Below are positions 9,068-17,166 of a stretch of DNA of 64,000 bases, in pieces. Source of the stretch: an uncultured Bacilli bacterium. Lineage in GTDB: Bacteria; Bacillota_I; Bacilli_A; RF39; UBA660. The translations under genes were made by a program, and so were the position numbers. Each line of letters opens with the position of its first letter. Position 1 is the stretch's first letter. Where the stretch lies: the NCBI GenBank assembly GCA_910588195.1, contig CAJUPN010000001.1, positions 186,001-250,000 on the forward strand, written 5' to 3'. The notes beneath the pieces are model-generated. The model did no database searches, was not told where the DNA came from, and saw nothing but the letters and a program-made list of their open reading frames with translations.

Positions 9068-9080
9068 ACGTATCTTTTTT
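9054..9080 (+). terminator. Terminator overlapping the stop codon of the two-TM gene
   Basis: AAGATACG and CGTATCTT form a stem around the TAA stop, followed by T residues. It closes the 7416-9067 operon. Confidence 0.8.
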
Positions 9081-9129
9081 TAATTAATTAAATGTGTTAA
9101 AATCTTTAATAGATGAAAGGAGTTATTAT

Positions 9130-10038
9130 ATGGCTTCATTTACTACTCGCATAAAAGACGAAGTAACAAAAATTGAGACTGAGAAATGTGAATCTTTGGC
9201 TGAAGTTTGTTCTTATATTTATTTTAACGGAAATATAACTAATAAAAATATAATCTTATATATTGAAAATAATTCTGTTGCAAGAAGAATGTTTAATTTG
9301 ATAAAGAGGCTTTATGGAATTAATATAAAACTTACAACAAGAACTCAAAAAAGATTTAATGTTAAAACTATCTATATCTTGGAGTTAAGTGATAAAATAG
9401 ATGAAATTAGAAAAGATATTGAGGATTCTTTAAATCATATTTTAGAATATTCAGAACCTGAAAAGGCTTCATTTTTAAAGGGAGCATTTTTATCTTCTGG
9501 TTCAATAAATGATCCTTCTAAAAGTAAGTATCACTTAGAAATCTTAGTGACTTTTCAAAATGATGCTGAGCTTATATTAAAATTATTAATGACTTTAGGA
9601 TTCTCAAGTAAAATGTTGAAAAGAGATAAAGGGTATATGGTTTATTTAAAACAAGCAGAGGAAATAAGTGATTTTATAAAGCTACTTGGTGCTATTAATG
9701 CTTTATTTTATTATGAAGATATAAGAATTTATCGGGATCATAAAAATATGGTTAATAGACTTAACAATTGTGAAATAGCTAATGAAGTTAAATCTCTTAA
9801 AACTTGTAATGAACAGATTGCAAATATTAATTATTTAAAAGAACATGATTTATTAAGTTTACTTGATGAAAAGAATAATTTAGTAATTGAGTATAGACTT
9901 AAGTATCCAGAAACTACATTGTCAGAACTTGCAGAAATAATAAGTATGGAAACAGATATTAAAATCACTAAATCAGGTATAAATCATCATTTTAGAAAAA
10001 TAAAGGATTTAGTTGAGAAAAGTAAGAATACAAAATAA
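9130..10038 (+). CDS. whiA: WhiA-family DNA-binding regulator
   Basis: Start at 9130 chosen for AAAGGAG seven bases upstream and the family-typical beginning MASFTTRIKDE; 302 residues. The N-terminal two thirds is a LAGLIDADG-homing-endonuclease-like fold (SFLKGAFLSSGSINDP, YHLEILV). The C-terminal part is a helix-turn-helix (YPETTLSELAEII, then ITKSGINHHFRKI). WhiA is a conserved Gram-positive protein linked to sporulation in Streptomyces and to division and growth in Bacillus. In most Firmicutes it sits with yvcJ and yvcK; neither is present here, so the usual cluster is broken up. Confidence 0.93.
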   Translation: MASFTTRIKDEVTKIETEKCESLAEVCSYIYFNGNITNKNIILYIENNSVARRMFNLIKRLYGINIKLTTRTQKRFNVKTIYILELSDKIDEIRKDIEDSLNHILEYSEPEKASFLKGAFLSSGSINDPSKSKYHLEILVTFQNDAELILKLLMTLGFSSKMLKRDKGYMVYLKQAEEISDFIKLLGAINALFYYEDIRIYRDHKNMVNRLNNCEIANEVKSLKTCNEQIANINYLKEHDLLSLLDEKNNLVIEYRLKYPETTLSELAEIISMETDIKITKSGINHHFRKIKDLVEKSKNTK

Positions 10039-10059
10039 GCATTTTTGCTTATTTTTTTT
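10033..10059 (+). terminator. Terminator after whiA
   Basis: AAATAAGCA and TGCTTATTT form a stem with a TTTT loop and an adjoining T run. Confidence 0.85.
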
Positions 10060-10181
10060 GACAAAATATTATGTATAGATTTGTTATAATAAATCAAATA
10101 ATAAGATATTTAACACCAAAAGTGATGTTGAATTATTTAATGATTTTAGTTATAATTATTTTAAGATAGAAGGTCAAATCT

Positions 10182-11930
10182 ATGAAGAAAAGAAACATAA
10201 TGATAATAGTATTTATGCTTATAATCGGATTTGCAGCCGTAAGTACAACACTTGTTATAAATGGAAGATTAAATATTGGATATAATGAAGAAAATTTTTC
10301 ATCAGGTGTAGTATATACGAGAGCAGAAACAGAAGATGGAACAGCAGAGATAAATCAAGATGATAAAAATATAACATTTGAAACAAATAAGTTAGAGAAT
10401 GTTAATGAAACAGCTACATTAGAGTTTGATGTAACAAATAAGAGTAGAAATTATGATGCTAGTGTAACAATCAAATGTGGATTAAAAGAGAACTTTGAAA
10501 GTTTCAGTGAATATTTAAATATTGAAACAGATATAACAAGTCCTTTTAGATTAGAATCCAGTGAAACAAAAACTGGTAGATTAGTTGTAACATTAAAAAA
10601 AGCCTATGATAAAGACTCAGAAACAACAGCAGAGATAGAATGTGAGTTAGTAGCAACACCAGAAGAAAGAGAAACATTAGGTGATGAATATAAATATATT
10701 CATAAAGAGAAGATGTTAAATGGAGCAGATCCAGTAATAAAAGAAAATCTAGTTCCAGTAACCATAGCAGATAATGGAGAAGTAACCTATGCTAACACGC
10801 AAAAGAAGTGGTATAGTTATGAAAATAAAGAATGGGCGAATGCAGTAATACTTGTTGATAGTCCATCAAAAGAATACCAAGAGAATGACATAATACCAGA
10901 GTCAGATATCGAATCATACTTTGTATGGATACCAAGATATAAATATCAAATATTTGATGAAGGAAATTATACCGAAGCTATTCAATCAAAACCAGAAACA
11001 AGTATAGCAAAAGAAATACAGATTGAGTTTGAATCAAACAGTACTAATCCATCAGCTGGAAGTAAACAAGGAGAATGGTTAACTCATCCAGCATTCACAA
11101 ACTTTGATGTAAATGGGTTCTGGGTAGGAAAGTATGAAACAGGATATAAAGGAGCATCATCGACTGAAGAAGCTCAAGTAAATGTAATGGACTCATCAAA
11201 AGTGATTATAAAACCCAACGTATACTCATGGAGAGGAATATCAGTCTCTAACATATTTAAAACAGCATATAACTACTATCGTGAATTAGATTCCCATATG
11301 ATGAAAAATACAGAATGGGGAGCAGTTGCTTATTTAAGTCATTCAAAATATGGAATCAACACAGAAGTAAGAATCAATAATAATTCTGCTTATTTAACTG
11401 GTTATGCAGCTACAGATGAAACAGATCAGACATCTTACCCTGGGGTGTCTGGAACAACTTCAGATGTAACACTTCCATATAATACTCCAACAGGATACAA
11501 AGCAAGTACAACAGGAAATATAACAGGAATATATGATATGTCAGGAGGGGCTAGAGATTGTGTAGCAGGGTATGTACCAAGTTCCAGTGATGCCTCAGGA
11601 TTTACCTTAGCAGATCTTAACATATACTCAAAATATTTAGACTTGTACCCAGATAATACTACAATTAAATCATGGAATAATAGAATTTTAGGAGATGCAA
11701 CAGGAGAAATGGGCCCATTCTACTATTATGTTGATAAAGATAATAATAAAAGATACCATAATAATTGGTATAATGACAATTCTTGTTTTTTAGATTCTAC
11801 TAATCCTTGGTTCTATCGTGGAGGTCTTTATGTTGATGGCGTACTTGCAAGTCAATTTTACTTTAATGACTATACAGGTAACACTAACACAGGTATTGGA
11901 TCCCGTCTCGTTCTTACTGTAAAAAATTAG
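10182..11930 (+). CDS. Surface protein: shared anchor module plus lectin-like (DGR-target-like) C-terminus
   Basis: 582 residues; AGAAGG lies upstream of the ATG. It begins MKKRNIMIIVFMLIIGFAAV, then LVINGRLNIG, a beta-rich module with NKSRNYDASV to about residue 175, then TPEERETLGDEY. The C-terminal ~380 residues match the protein at 1064 closely (YFVWIPRYKYQIFDEGNYTE, ELDSHMMKNTEWGA, GIYDMSGGARDCV). The last ~45 residues diverge most at alternating positions within WFYRGG, AxQFxF and IGxRLVL. That is the layout of C-type-lectin-like variable regions in targets of diversity-generating retroelements. A surface ligand-binding role is inferred. It converges with clpP over a shared hairpin. Confidence 0.77.
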   Translation: MKKRNIMIIVFMLIIGFAAVSTTLVINGRLNIGYNEENFSSGVVYTRAETEDGTAEINQDDKNITFETNKLENVNETATLEFDVTNKSRNYDASVTIKCGLKENFESFSEYLNIETDITSPFRLESSETKTGRLVVTLKKAYDKDSETTAEIECELVATPEERETLGDEYKYIHKEKMLNGADPVIKENLVPVTIADNGEVTYANTQKKWYSYENKEWANAVILVDSPSKEYQENDIIPESDIESYFVWIPRYKYQIFDEGNYTEAIQSKPETSIAKEIQIEFESNSTNPSAGSKQGEWLTHPAFTNFDVNGFWVGKYETGYKGASSTEEAQVNVMDSSKVIIKPNVYSWRGISVSNIFKTAYNYYRELDSHMMKNTEWGAVAYLSHSKYGINTEVRINNNSAYLTGYAATDETDQTSYPGVSGTTSDVTLPYNTPTGYKASTTGNITGIYDMSGGARDCVAGYVPSSSDASGFTLADLNIYSKYLDLYPDNTTIKSWNNRILGDATGEMGPFYYYVDKDNNKRYHNNWYNDNSCFLDSTNPWFYRGGLYVDGVLASQFYFNDYTGNTNTGIGSRLVLTVKN

Positions 11931-11937
11931 ATAACAA

Positions 11938-11962
11938 AAAAATTAAGTGTTACCTTAATTTT
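11938..11962. terminator. Bidirectional terminator between convergent genes
   Basis: AAAATTAAG and CTTAATTTT form an A+T-rich stem lying across the 3' end of clpP, between two convergent genes. Confidence 0.55.
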
Positions 11963-12527
11963 CAATGATTTTATCTATTAGACCATATTTTAGTGCTTCT
12001 TCAGCAGATAAATAGTGATCACGATTAGTGTCATTATTTATCTTTTTTATTGTTTTATTTGTGTTTTTGGCAAGTATTTTATTAAGTTTATCTCTTAAAT
12101 AAAGTATATGATCTGCTTGAATTTTTATATCAGTAGCTTGTCCTTGAGATCCTCCTAAGACCTCATGAATCATTACTTCTGTATTTGGAAGACAACAACG
12201 TTTTCCTTTTTCTCCACTTGATAAAAGAAAAGCGCCCATACTTGCACATATACCGATTCCTATTGTTTTTACATCTGATTTTATAAGATTCATAGTATCA
12301 TATATGGCAAGTCCTGATGATACTGATCCCCCTGGGGAGTTTATATACATAGATATTTCCTCATGACTTTGAGAATCTAAATATAGAAGTTCAGATATGA
12401 TAATTGATGCCATATCGTCATTTATTTCACCAGATAAAAAAATAATACGATCTTTTAGAATTCGAGAGTATAAGTCATATGCATATTCACGGTCATGACC
12501 TTTTTCTATTACTGTTGGACAAAACAT
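11955..12527 (-). CDS. clpP: ATP-dependent Clp protease proteolytic subunit
   Basis: The start at 12527 ([10 protein letters not shown]) follows AGGTG on the minus strand; a longer frame to 12587 only adds a lysine/isoleucine-rich stretch. The 190-residue product has the ClpP catalytic triad: Ser96 in CASMGAF, His121 in VMIHE and Asp170 in [11 protein letters not shown]. The oligomerisation and substrate-groove sequences [14 protein letters not shown] are present. ClpP forms a tetradecameric cytosolic barrel that degrades proteins fed by ClpX or ClpC. It is a single gene facing against its neighbours. Two adjacent cysteines (CCLP) just before the His loop are unusual but not in the active site. 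Confidence 0.95.
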   Translation of the reverse strand: MFCPTVIEKGHDREYAYDLYSRILKDRIIFLSGEINDDMASIIISELLYLDSQSHEEISMYINSPGGSVSSGLAIYDTMNLIKSDVKTIGIGICASMGAFLLSSGEKGKRCCLPNTEVMIHEVLGGSQGQATDIKIQADHILYLRDKLNKILAKNTNKTIKKINNDTNRDHYLSAEEALKYGLIDKIIEN

Positions 12528-12669
12528 ATTATCACCTACAATTATTATAGAAATTATTTTTATTTTTATAACAAATTTATTTGTCATAATGTGTATATGA
12601 TTGACATATTAACATAATTTTTTTTGTTATGAGTTATTTTAATGTTATAATTTATAATAGGTGATACTA

Positions 12670-14112
12670 ATGAATATTAAAATTTATGGGGCTGGTTTAA
12701 AATTCATGCTTTGTAATGCTGTTAAAAGACTTTATAATGGAGAAGTAATATTTCATCATTCTCTAGATCATGGAATATATGCAACTATTATTAGTGATAA
12801 AATTATAGATGAGACAGAGATAAAGAGACTTAAAAGTTTAATGGATACAATGGTGAGTCAAGATATTCCTTTTAATAAAAAAGTTGTTAGTAAACAAGAA
12901 GCTTATGATTTCTTTTTAAAAAAGGGAAATGTTGAAAAAGCATTAAATGTTTTAAATATTAATAATGTTACTATATCTTTGTTTGAATTTGAAGGACAGT
13001 ATAATTATTTTTATTCTCATGATATGCCTAAGAGTTCTTCTGTTTTACCTCTTTTTGATTTATATTACGTTGGTCCTAATGAACTTGTTTTATTATATCC
13101 AATAGATGGTAAGCTTGATTTTGCATTTAGAAAAAATATCTATAATTCTTTTAGATTTTATGATGAATGGTTAAATAAACAAGGATTAAATTATGTCAGT
13201 GATGTTAATAAAATAGTAGCTGAAGCAAGTATACGTGATTTAATAAAGAGAAATGACATTATGGTTGATAATGAAGTTTATGAGATTGCTAAAAAGGTTG
13301 TAGAGACTGGAAAAAGGATCGTGTTAATTGCTGGTCCTTCATCAAGTGGAAAAACGACAACAAGTAAAAAGATGAGTCTTTACTTAGCAAGTTTAGGTTG
13401 TAAGGCTCATGCTATTAGTCTAGATGATTTTTTTGTAAATCGTGATGAAACACCACTTGATAAAGATGGTAAAAGAGATTATGAGTGTCTAGAAAGTATA
13501 GATTTAAAACTATTTAATAAGGATTTAACTGAATTACTTGAAGGAAAAGAAGTAGTTATTCCTACATTTAATTTCTTACTTGGTGAAAAAGAATATAAAC
13601 GTGAACCATTAAAAATTGATAATGAAGATATCTTAGTTATTGAAGGATTACATGCTTTAAATCCCAATTTAATGACGATTGATGATACTTCAATTATATA
13701 TAAAGTTTATATTAGTCCTTTGACACCTTTAAATGTTGATAGACATAATTATGTTTCAACTACAGATAATAGACTTATTAGAAGAATAGTAAGAGATTAT
13801 CGTACAAGAGGACGCTCGGCAGAAGCAAGTCTTGCCACATGGGCTAGTGTAAGAAATGGGGAAGAAAAATATATATTCCCTTATACAGATACTGCTGATT
13901 CAATAGTTAATACAGCATATGTTTACGAACTTGGAGTATTAAAGGTATATGTTGAGCCACTTTTATACAATATAAGTATGGATTCAGAATTTTACTATGA
14001 GGCTCGTAGAATTTTAGATAATTTAAAATCTATATATGCAATACCGAGTGAATTTGTTGATGAAGATAATTTATTAAGAGAGTTTATTGGTGGATCGTGT
14101 TTTGAGGAGTGA
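12670..14112 (+). CDS. Uridine kinase / phosphoribulokinase-family nucleoside kinase
   Basis: The ATG at 12670 follows AGGTGA; 480 residues. Residues ~1-190 resemble the N-terminal, TGS/threonyl-tRNA-synthetase-like part of long 'nucleoside kinases' (FHHSLDHGIYAT). Residues ~215-420 are a P-loop kinase: Walker A GPSSSGKTTTSK, SLDDFF, VIEGLHALNP and RDYRTRGRSAEAS. This long form is common in Firmicutes next to central metabolic genes, and is assumed to phosphorylate uridine/cytidine or a related substrate. The real substrate of the long form is not established. It is separated from gap by four bases, so the two are surely cotranscribed. Confidence 0.85.
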   Translation: MNIKIYGAGLKFMLCNAVKRLYNGEVIFHHSLDHGIYATIISDKIIDETEIKRLKSLMDTMVSQDIPFNKKVVSKQEAYDFFLKKGNVEKALNVLNINNVTISLFEFEGQYNYFYSHDMPKSSSVLPLFDLYYVGPNELVLLYPIDGKLDFAFRKNIYNSFRFYDEWLNKQGLNYVSDVNKIVAEASIRDLIKRNDIMVDNEVYEIAKKVVETGKRIVLIAGPSSSGKTTTSKKMSLYLASLGCKAHAISLDDFFVNRDETPLDKDGKRDYECLESIDLKLFNKDLTELLEGKEVVIPTFNFLLGEKEYKREPLKIDNEDILVIEGLHALNPNLMTIDDTSIIYKVYISPLTPLNVDRHNYVSTTDNRLIRRIVRDYRTRGRSAEASLATWASVRNGEEKYIFPYTDTADSIVNTAYVYELGVLKVYVEPLLYNISMDSEFYYEARRILDNLKSIYAIPSEFVDEDNLLREFIGGSCFEE

Positions 14113-14116
14113 TAAG

Positions 14117-15115
14117 ATGAAAAGAGTAGCGATTAATGGTTTTGGAAGAATTGGAAGATTAGCTTTTAGAGAGTTAATTAAAGATAATGAATTAGAAATA
14201 GTTGCAATTAATGATTTAACAAGTATTGAAGATTTATATTATTTGTTAAAATATGATTCTAATTTTAGAGATTTTGATGCAAGTAAAATAAGTTTTAATG
14301 AAACAGGTATTTTACTTGATGGTAGATTAATAAAAGTGTATAAAGAAGCTGATGCAAATGTTCTACCTTGGGGAGAAGAAAATATTGATGTAGTTTTAGA
14401 ATGTACAGGATTTTATACTGAGGAAGCAAAGGCACGTGCTCACATTAATGCTGGAGCTAAACATGTAGTTATTTCTGCTCCTGCTAAAGGAAATTTAAAA
14501 ACTATTGTTTATGGAGTTAATGATAATTTATTGGATGGAACAGAAGAAATTATTTCTGCGGCCTCATGTACTACAAACTGTCTTGCTCCAGTACTTAATA
14601 TAATGGATAAAAATTTTGGAGTAAAATATGGTTATATGACAACTATTCATGCAACGACTAATGATCAAACCACCTTAGATATAGCTCACAAAAAAGGAGC
14701 ATATTCACGTCGTGGTAGAAGTGCAATGGCTAATATAATTCCAGCATCAACAGGTGCAGCAACAGCTATAGGTAAAGTTTTACCACATTTAGATGGTAAA
14801 TTATCAGGTTCTGCATTCCGTGTTCCAACTATAGATGGTTCAGTGATTGATTTAACTATTAGTCTTGGTAAACGTGTAACAAAAGAGGAAATAAATGAAG
14901 TTTTTACTAACAATCAAAATGAAGTTATTAAGTTTACTATGGATCCTATAGTATCAAGTGATGTAATTGGGAAGACAACAGGAGCTTGGGTTGATGGTCT
15001 TTTAACTGAAGTCTTAGATACTGATGATGGACAGCTAGTTAAGATAGTTGCGTGGTATGATAATGAGCTTGGTTATACCAATCAAATGTTAAGAACAATG
15101 AAAAAGTTTATCTAG
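14117..15115 (+). CDS. gap: Glyceraldehyde-3-phosphate dehydrogenase
   Basis: Start at 14117 (MKRVAINGFGRIGR), preceded by GAGGAGTG; 332 residues, the normal length. It has the NAD-binding GFGRIGR motif, the active-site cysteine in SAASCTTNCLAPV (about residue 152), the catalytic histidine in TTIHATTNDQ and the C-terminal WYDNELGYTNQM. It catalyses the NAD-dependent oxidation and phosphorylation of glyceraldehyde 3-phosphate in glycolysis, in the cytosol. Asp32 (INDLTS) favours NAD over NADP. The other glycolytic genes that often follow gap (pgk, tpi) are absent; a terminator comes next. Confidence 0.97.
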   Translation: MKRVAINGFGRIGRLAFRELIKDNELEIVAINDLTSIEDLYYLLKYDSNFRDFDASKISFNETGILLDGRLIKVYKEADANVLPWGEENIDVVLECTGFYTEEAKARAHINAGAKHVVISAPAKGNLKTIVYGVNDNLLDGTEEIISAASCTTNCLAPVLNIMDKNFGVKYGYMTTIHATTNDQTTLDIAHKKGAYSRRGRSAMANIIPASTGAATAIGKVLPHLDGKLSGSAFRVPTIDGSVIDLTISLGKRVTKEEINEVFTNNQNEVIKFTMDPIVSSDVIGKTTGAWVDGLLTEVLDTDDGQLVKIVAWYDNELGYTNQMLRTMKKFI

Positions 15116-15149
15116 AAAAAATTAGAAGAGAAATTCTTCTAATTTTTTT
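15116..15149 (+). terminator. Terminator after gap
   Basis: ATTAGAAGA / TCTTCTAAT stem with a T run. The same hairpin and the bases after it are repeated behind ileS at 23566, so it belongs to the duplicated block. Confidence 0.9.
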
Positions 15150-15300
15150 GTGACATAATGTGACAAAGTCTCCTATTGCATTCAAGGAAATGAATGATTA
15201 TTATAGTAACTTGTGAAACAGAAGTAAAGATGCAAAACACTCACTTTTATTCTTTGGCTAATTTGTTCAGGGGGATGTAGTAGTAAAAGGAGTGGTGCTT

Positions 15301-15375
15301 ATGAGTAAACAAGGCTTATTAAGAATTATCGAGTTATTGTTGAAAATAATTTTGGTGTTAGTAATAAAATACTGA
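15301..15375 (+). CDS. 24-residue hydrophobic peptide, candidate type I toxin (copy 1)
   Basis: AAAGGAG lies nine bases before the ATG. The peptide starts MSKQGLLRIIELLLKI and continues as one hydrophobic helix ending IKY, with lysine/arginine at both ends. That is the profile of membrane-acting type I toxins such as Ibs or Fst, although I see no sequence identity with either. The three copies in the window (15301, 23748, 24124) encode the same peptide. An antisense promoter downstream faces it. The toxin role is inferred from size, hydrophobicity and layout. Confidence 0.6.
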   Translation: MSKQGLLRIIELLLKIILVLVIKY

Positions 15376-15378
15376 CAT

Positions 15379-15464
15379 CAAAAAAGCATCTTTATTTTCT
15401 GAATAAAGATGCCCAAAAAACTATAGTGTTTAGCATCAGCCAAAGAAGCTTCTGTTTCACACTC
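15379..15464 (-). ncRNA. Predicted ~85-nt antisense RNA (copy 1)
   Basis: The minus-strand promoter is TTGAAT, 17 bp, TATAAT; in all three copies the spacer bases vary while both boxes stay fixed. Transcription would begin near 15464 and end at the 11-bp hairpin 15386-15412 followed by six U. The RNA would be fully complementary to the 3' part of the peptide mRNA and stops just short of the ORF. Its 5' end repeats, in the same sense, motifs found in the mRNA leader. Confidence 0.6.
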
Positions 15465-15696
15465 AACATAATTATAACAAAGCTTGATCTGCTATTCAAG
15501 TTTTAAATTTATATAAAATGTCTAAATTTAGATTCTTTTTTTGACAAAATAAGGTGTTAAAATTTTATATAATTTTGTTAAGTTAGAGTAAAGGGAATAT
15601 TAAATGTTTGAAAAGTAATGTAATAATAATACATCTATGTTAACTTTAGTTATATAAAGCGTAAGGTAAAATATACCTAAAAGGAGAAAATTTTAA

Positions 15697-17079
15697 ATGA
15701 AAAAAAGAAATGTAATAATCCTAGTAGTAATGTTGATAGTAGGATTTGCAGCAGTAACATCAACATTGGTAATAAATGGAGTATTTAATATTGGAGAAAA
15801 CAAAGATGACTTTAAAATAATATTTACAAGTGCAAGTATAGATGGAACAAAAAGAGATGATGTAATAAACGCAGATAAAACATCAATAACTTATGAAACA
15901 AAAACATTAACAACAATAGATGAAGAATCAGTTCTAGATTATGAAGTAACAAATACAAGTAGAAACTATGATGCAGAAGTAGATATAGTATGTAACATTG
16001 TTGATGAAAATGATAATGCAATTGAAGGAAATAATATTTATGTTGATATGACATATGAACCAAATAAGATGATACTTTTATCAGGAGAAACAAAGAAAGG
16101 TAAAATAACAGCAAGACTAATAAAGACAGTAACAGAACCAATGGATATCAATATCAAATGTACATTAACTGGAACACCAAAAGAGAGAAATACATTAGGT
16201 GATGAATATATAGATCCAAATAAAATTGGTGGAACATTGATGAGCTATTCGAGTAATAAAGCATTTTGGCAACACAAGGCTAAAATAACAAAAGTAGTAT
16301 TTGAAAATACATTAACACCACATGAAACAAGTGAAGAGTTAACCTATGATGTATCTAATTCTCAAGATAGAAGTGTAATGTCATATTTAGTACCAAATGA
16401 AGAAGATACAACAAAATATACATTATACATAAATTCAGATGGAAAAGTATTAGCAAATGAGAATAGTTCATATTTATTTTATTCTTTTTCCAACTTACAA
16501 GAAATAGAACACATAGAATATTTAGACACAAGTAAAGTGACTAATATGGCTCATATGTTTTCTAATTGTGGCCGTTTAACTACATTGGATGTAAGTAATT
16601 TAGATACAAGTAAAGTAACTACTATGATATATATGTTTTCTGGTTGTAGCAGTTTAATAACAATAGATTTAAGCAACTTTGACACAAGTAATGTGACAAA
16701 TATGAGTAGTATGTTTGCTGGTAGTTATAATTTAACAATATTAGATTTAAGTAATTTTGATACAAGTAATGTAACAACTACTCTTCAGATGTTTTCTAGC
16801 TGTAATAATTTAACAACATTAGACATAAGTAACTTTGATACAAGTAAGGTAATAAATATGGAATGGATGTTTTCTGGTTGTTATAATTTAACAATATTAG
16901 ATTTAAGTAGCTTTAATATATCAAACGTAACAAAGTTTGAGTATATGTTTAACGCAATGTCAAAAACTACAGTAGTAAAAGTAAAAGATGAGATAACTCA
17001 AGATTGGATACTTTCATCATTATATAATAATCGTCCAGAGGCTTGGACAACTGAGAATGTAATAATTAAAGAGGTGTAA
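15697..17079 (+). CDS. BspA-type leucine-rich-repeat surface protein on the shared anchor module
   Basis: AAGGAG precedes the ATG; 460 residues. The N-terminal module (MKKRNVIILVVMLIVGFAAV, LVINGVFNIGENKDDF, NTSRNYDAEV) is about as close to the copy at 3796 as to that at 10182. The C-terminal ~230 residues are DUF285/BspA repeats of the form LDLSNFDTSNVTNMSSMF, ending EAWTTENVIIKEV. Probably a surface adhesin, as inferred for the relative at 3796. The last codons are repeated almost exactly as a stray fragment at 24331-24396, beside the other copies of the peptide/antisense element. Confidence 0.85.
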   Translation: MKKRNVIILVVMLIVGFAAVTSTLVINGVFNIGENKDDFKIIFTSASIDGTKRDDVINADKTSITYETKTLTTIDEESVLDYEVTNTSRNYDAEVDIVCNIVDENDNAIEGNNIYVDMTYEPNKMILLSGETKKGKITARLIKTVTEPMDINIKCTLTGTPKERNTLGDEYIDPNKIGGTLMSYSSNKAFWQHKAKITKVVFENTLTPHETSEELTYDVSNSQDRSVMSYLVPNEEDTTKYTLYINSDGKVLANENSSYLFYSFSNLQEIEHIEYLDTSKVTNMAHMFSNCGRLTTLDVSNLDTSKVTTMIYMFSGCSSLITIDLSNFDTSNVTNMSSMFAGSYNLTILDLSNFDTSNVTTTLQMFSSCNNLTTLDISNFDTSKVINMEWMFSGCYNLTILDLSSFNISNVTKFEYMFNAMSKTTVVKVKDEITQDWILSSLYNNRPEAWTTENVIIKEV

Positions 17080-17166
17080 TTGCTTCTTTTTTCCTTTTTT
17101 AATGATAAAAATATCTATTATATATTAGTATTTTTTGATATAATTATCATAATAGAGGTGTGTGTG

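Larger units (their letters stand above)
15150..15500 (+). repeat. Copy 1 of a ~350-bp repeated element (candidate type I toxin-antitoxin)
   Basis: Nearly identical to 23597-23947 and 23975-24323. In order it holds: a plus-strand promoter (TTGCAT 15176, 17-bp spacer, TATTAT 15199); a leader with three short motifs; AAAGGAG and a 24-codon hydrophobic ORF; a hairpin terminator for the minus strand; a segment holding the reverse complements of the three leader motifs; and a minus-strand promoter (TATAAT complement 15471-15476, 17-bp spacer, TTGAAT complement 15494-15499). The hairpin has a U tract only for the minus strand, so plus-strand transcripts may run through it. From 15500 to 15696 I see nothing beyond A+T-rich DNA and the next ribosome binding site. 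Confidence 0.85.

Noticed and set aside
11435..11623. Minus-strand ORF inside the lectin-like gene
   Set aside because: No ribosome binding site and fully inside a well-supported gene.
15150..15500. Reading the three-copy element as a MITE with terminal inverted repeats
   Set aside because: The inverted motifs are internal and interleaved (A, B, C then B', C', A'), there is no target-site duplication I can find, and the conserved promoters and ORF are better explained by an RNA/peptide locus.
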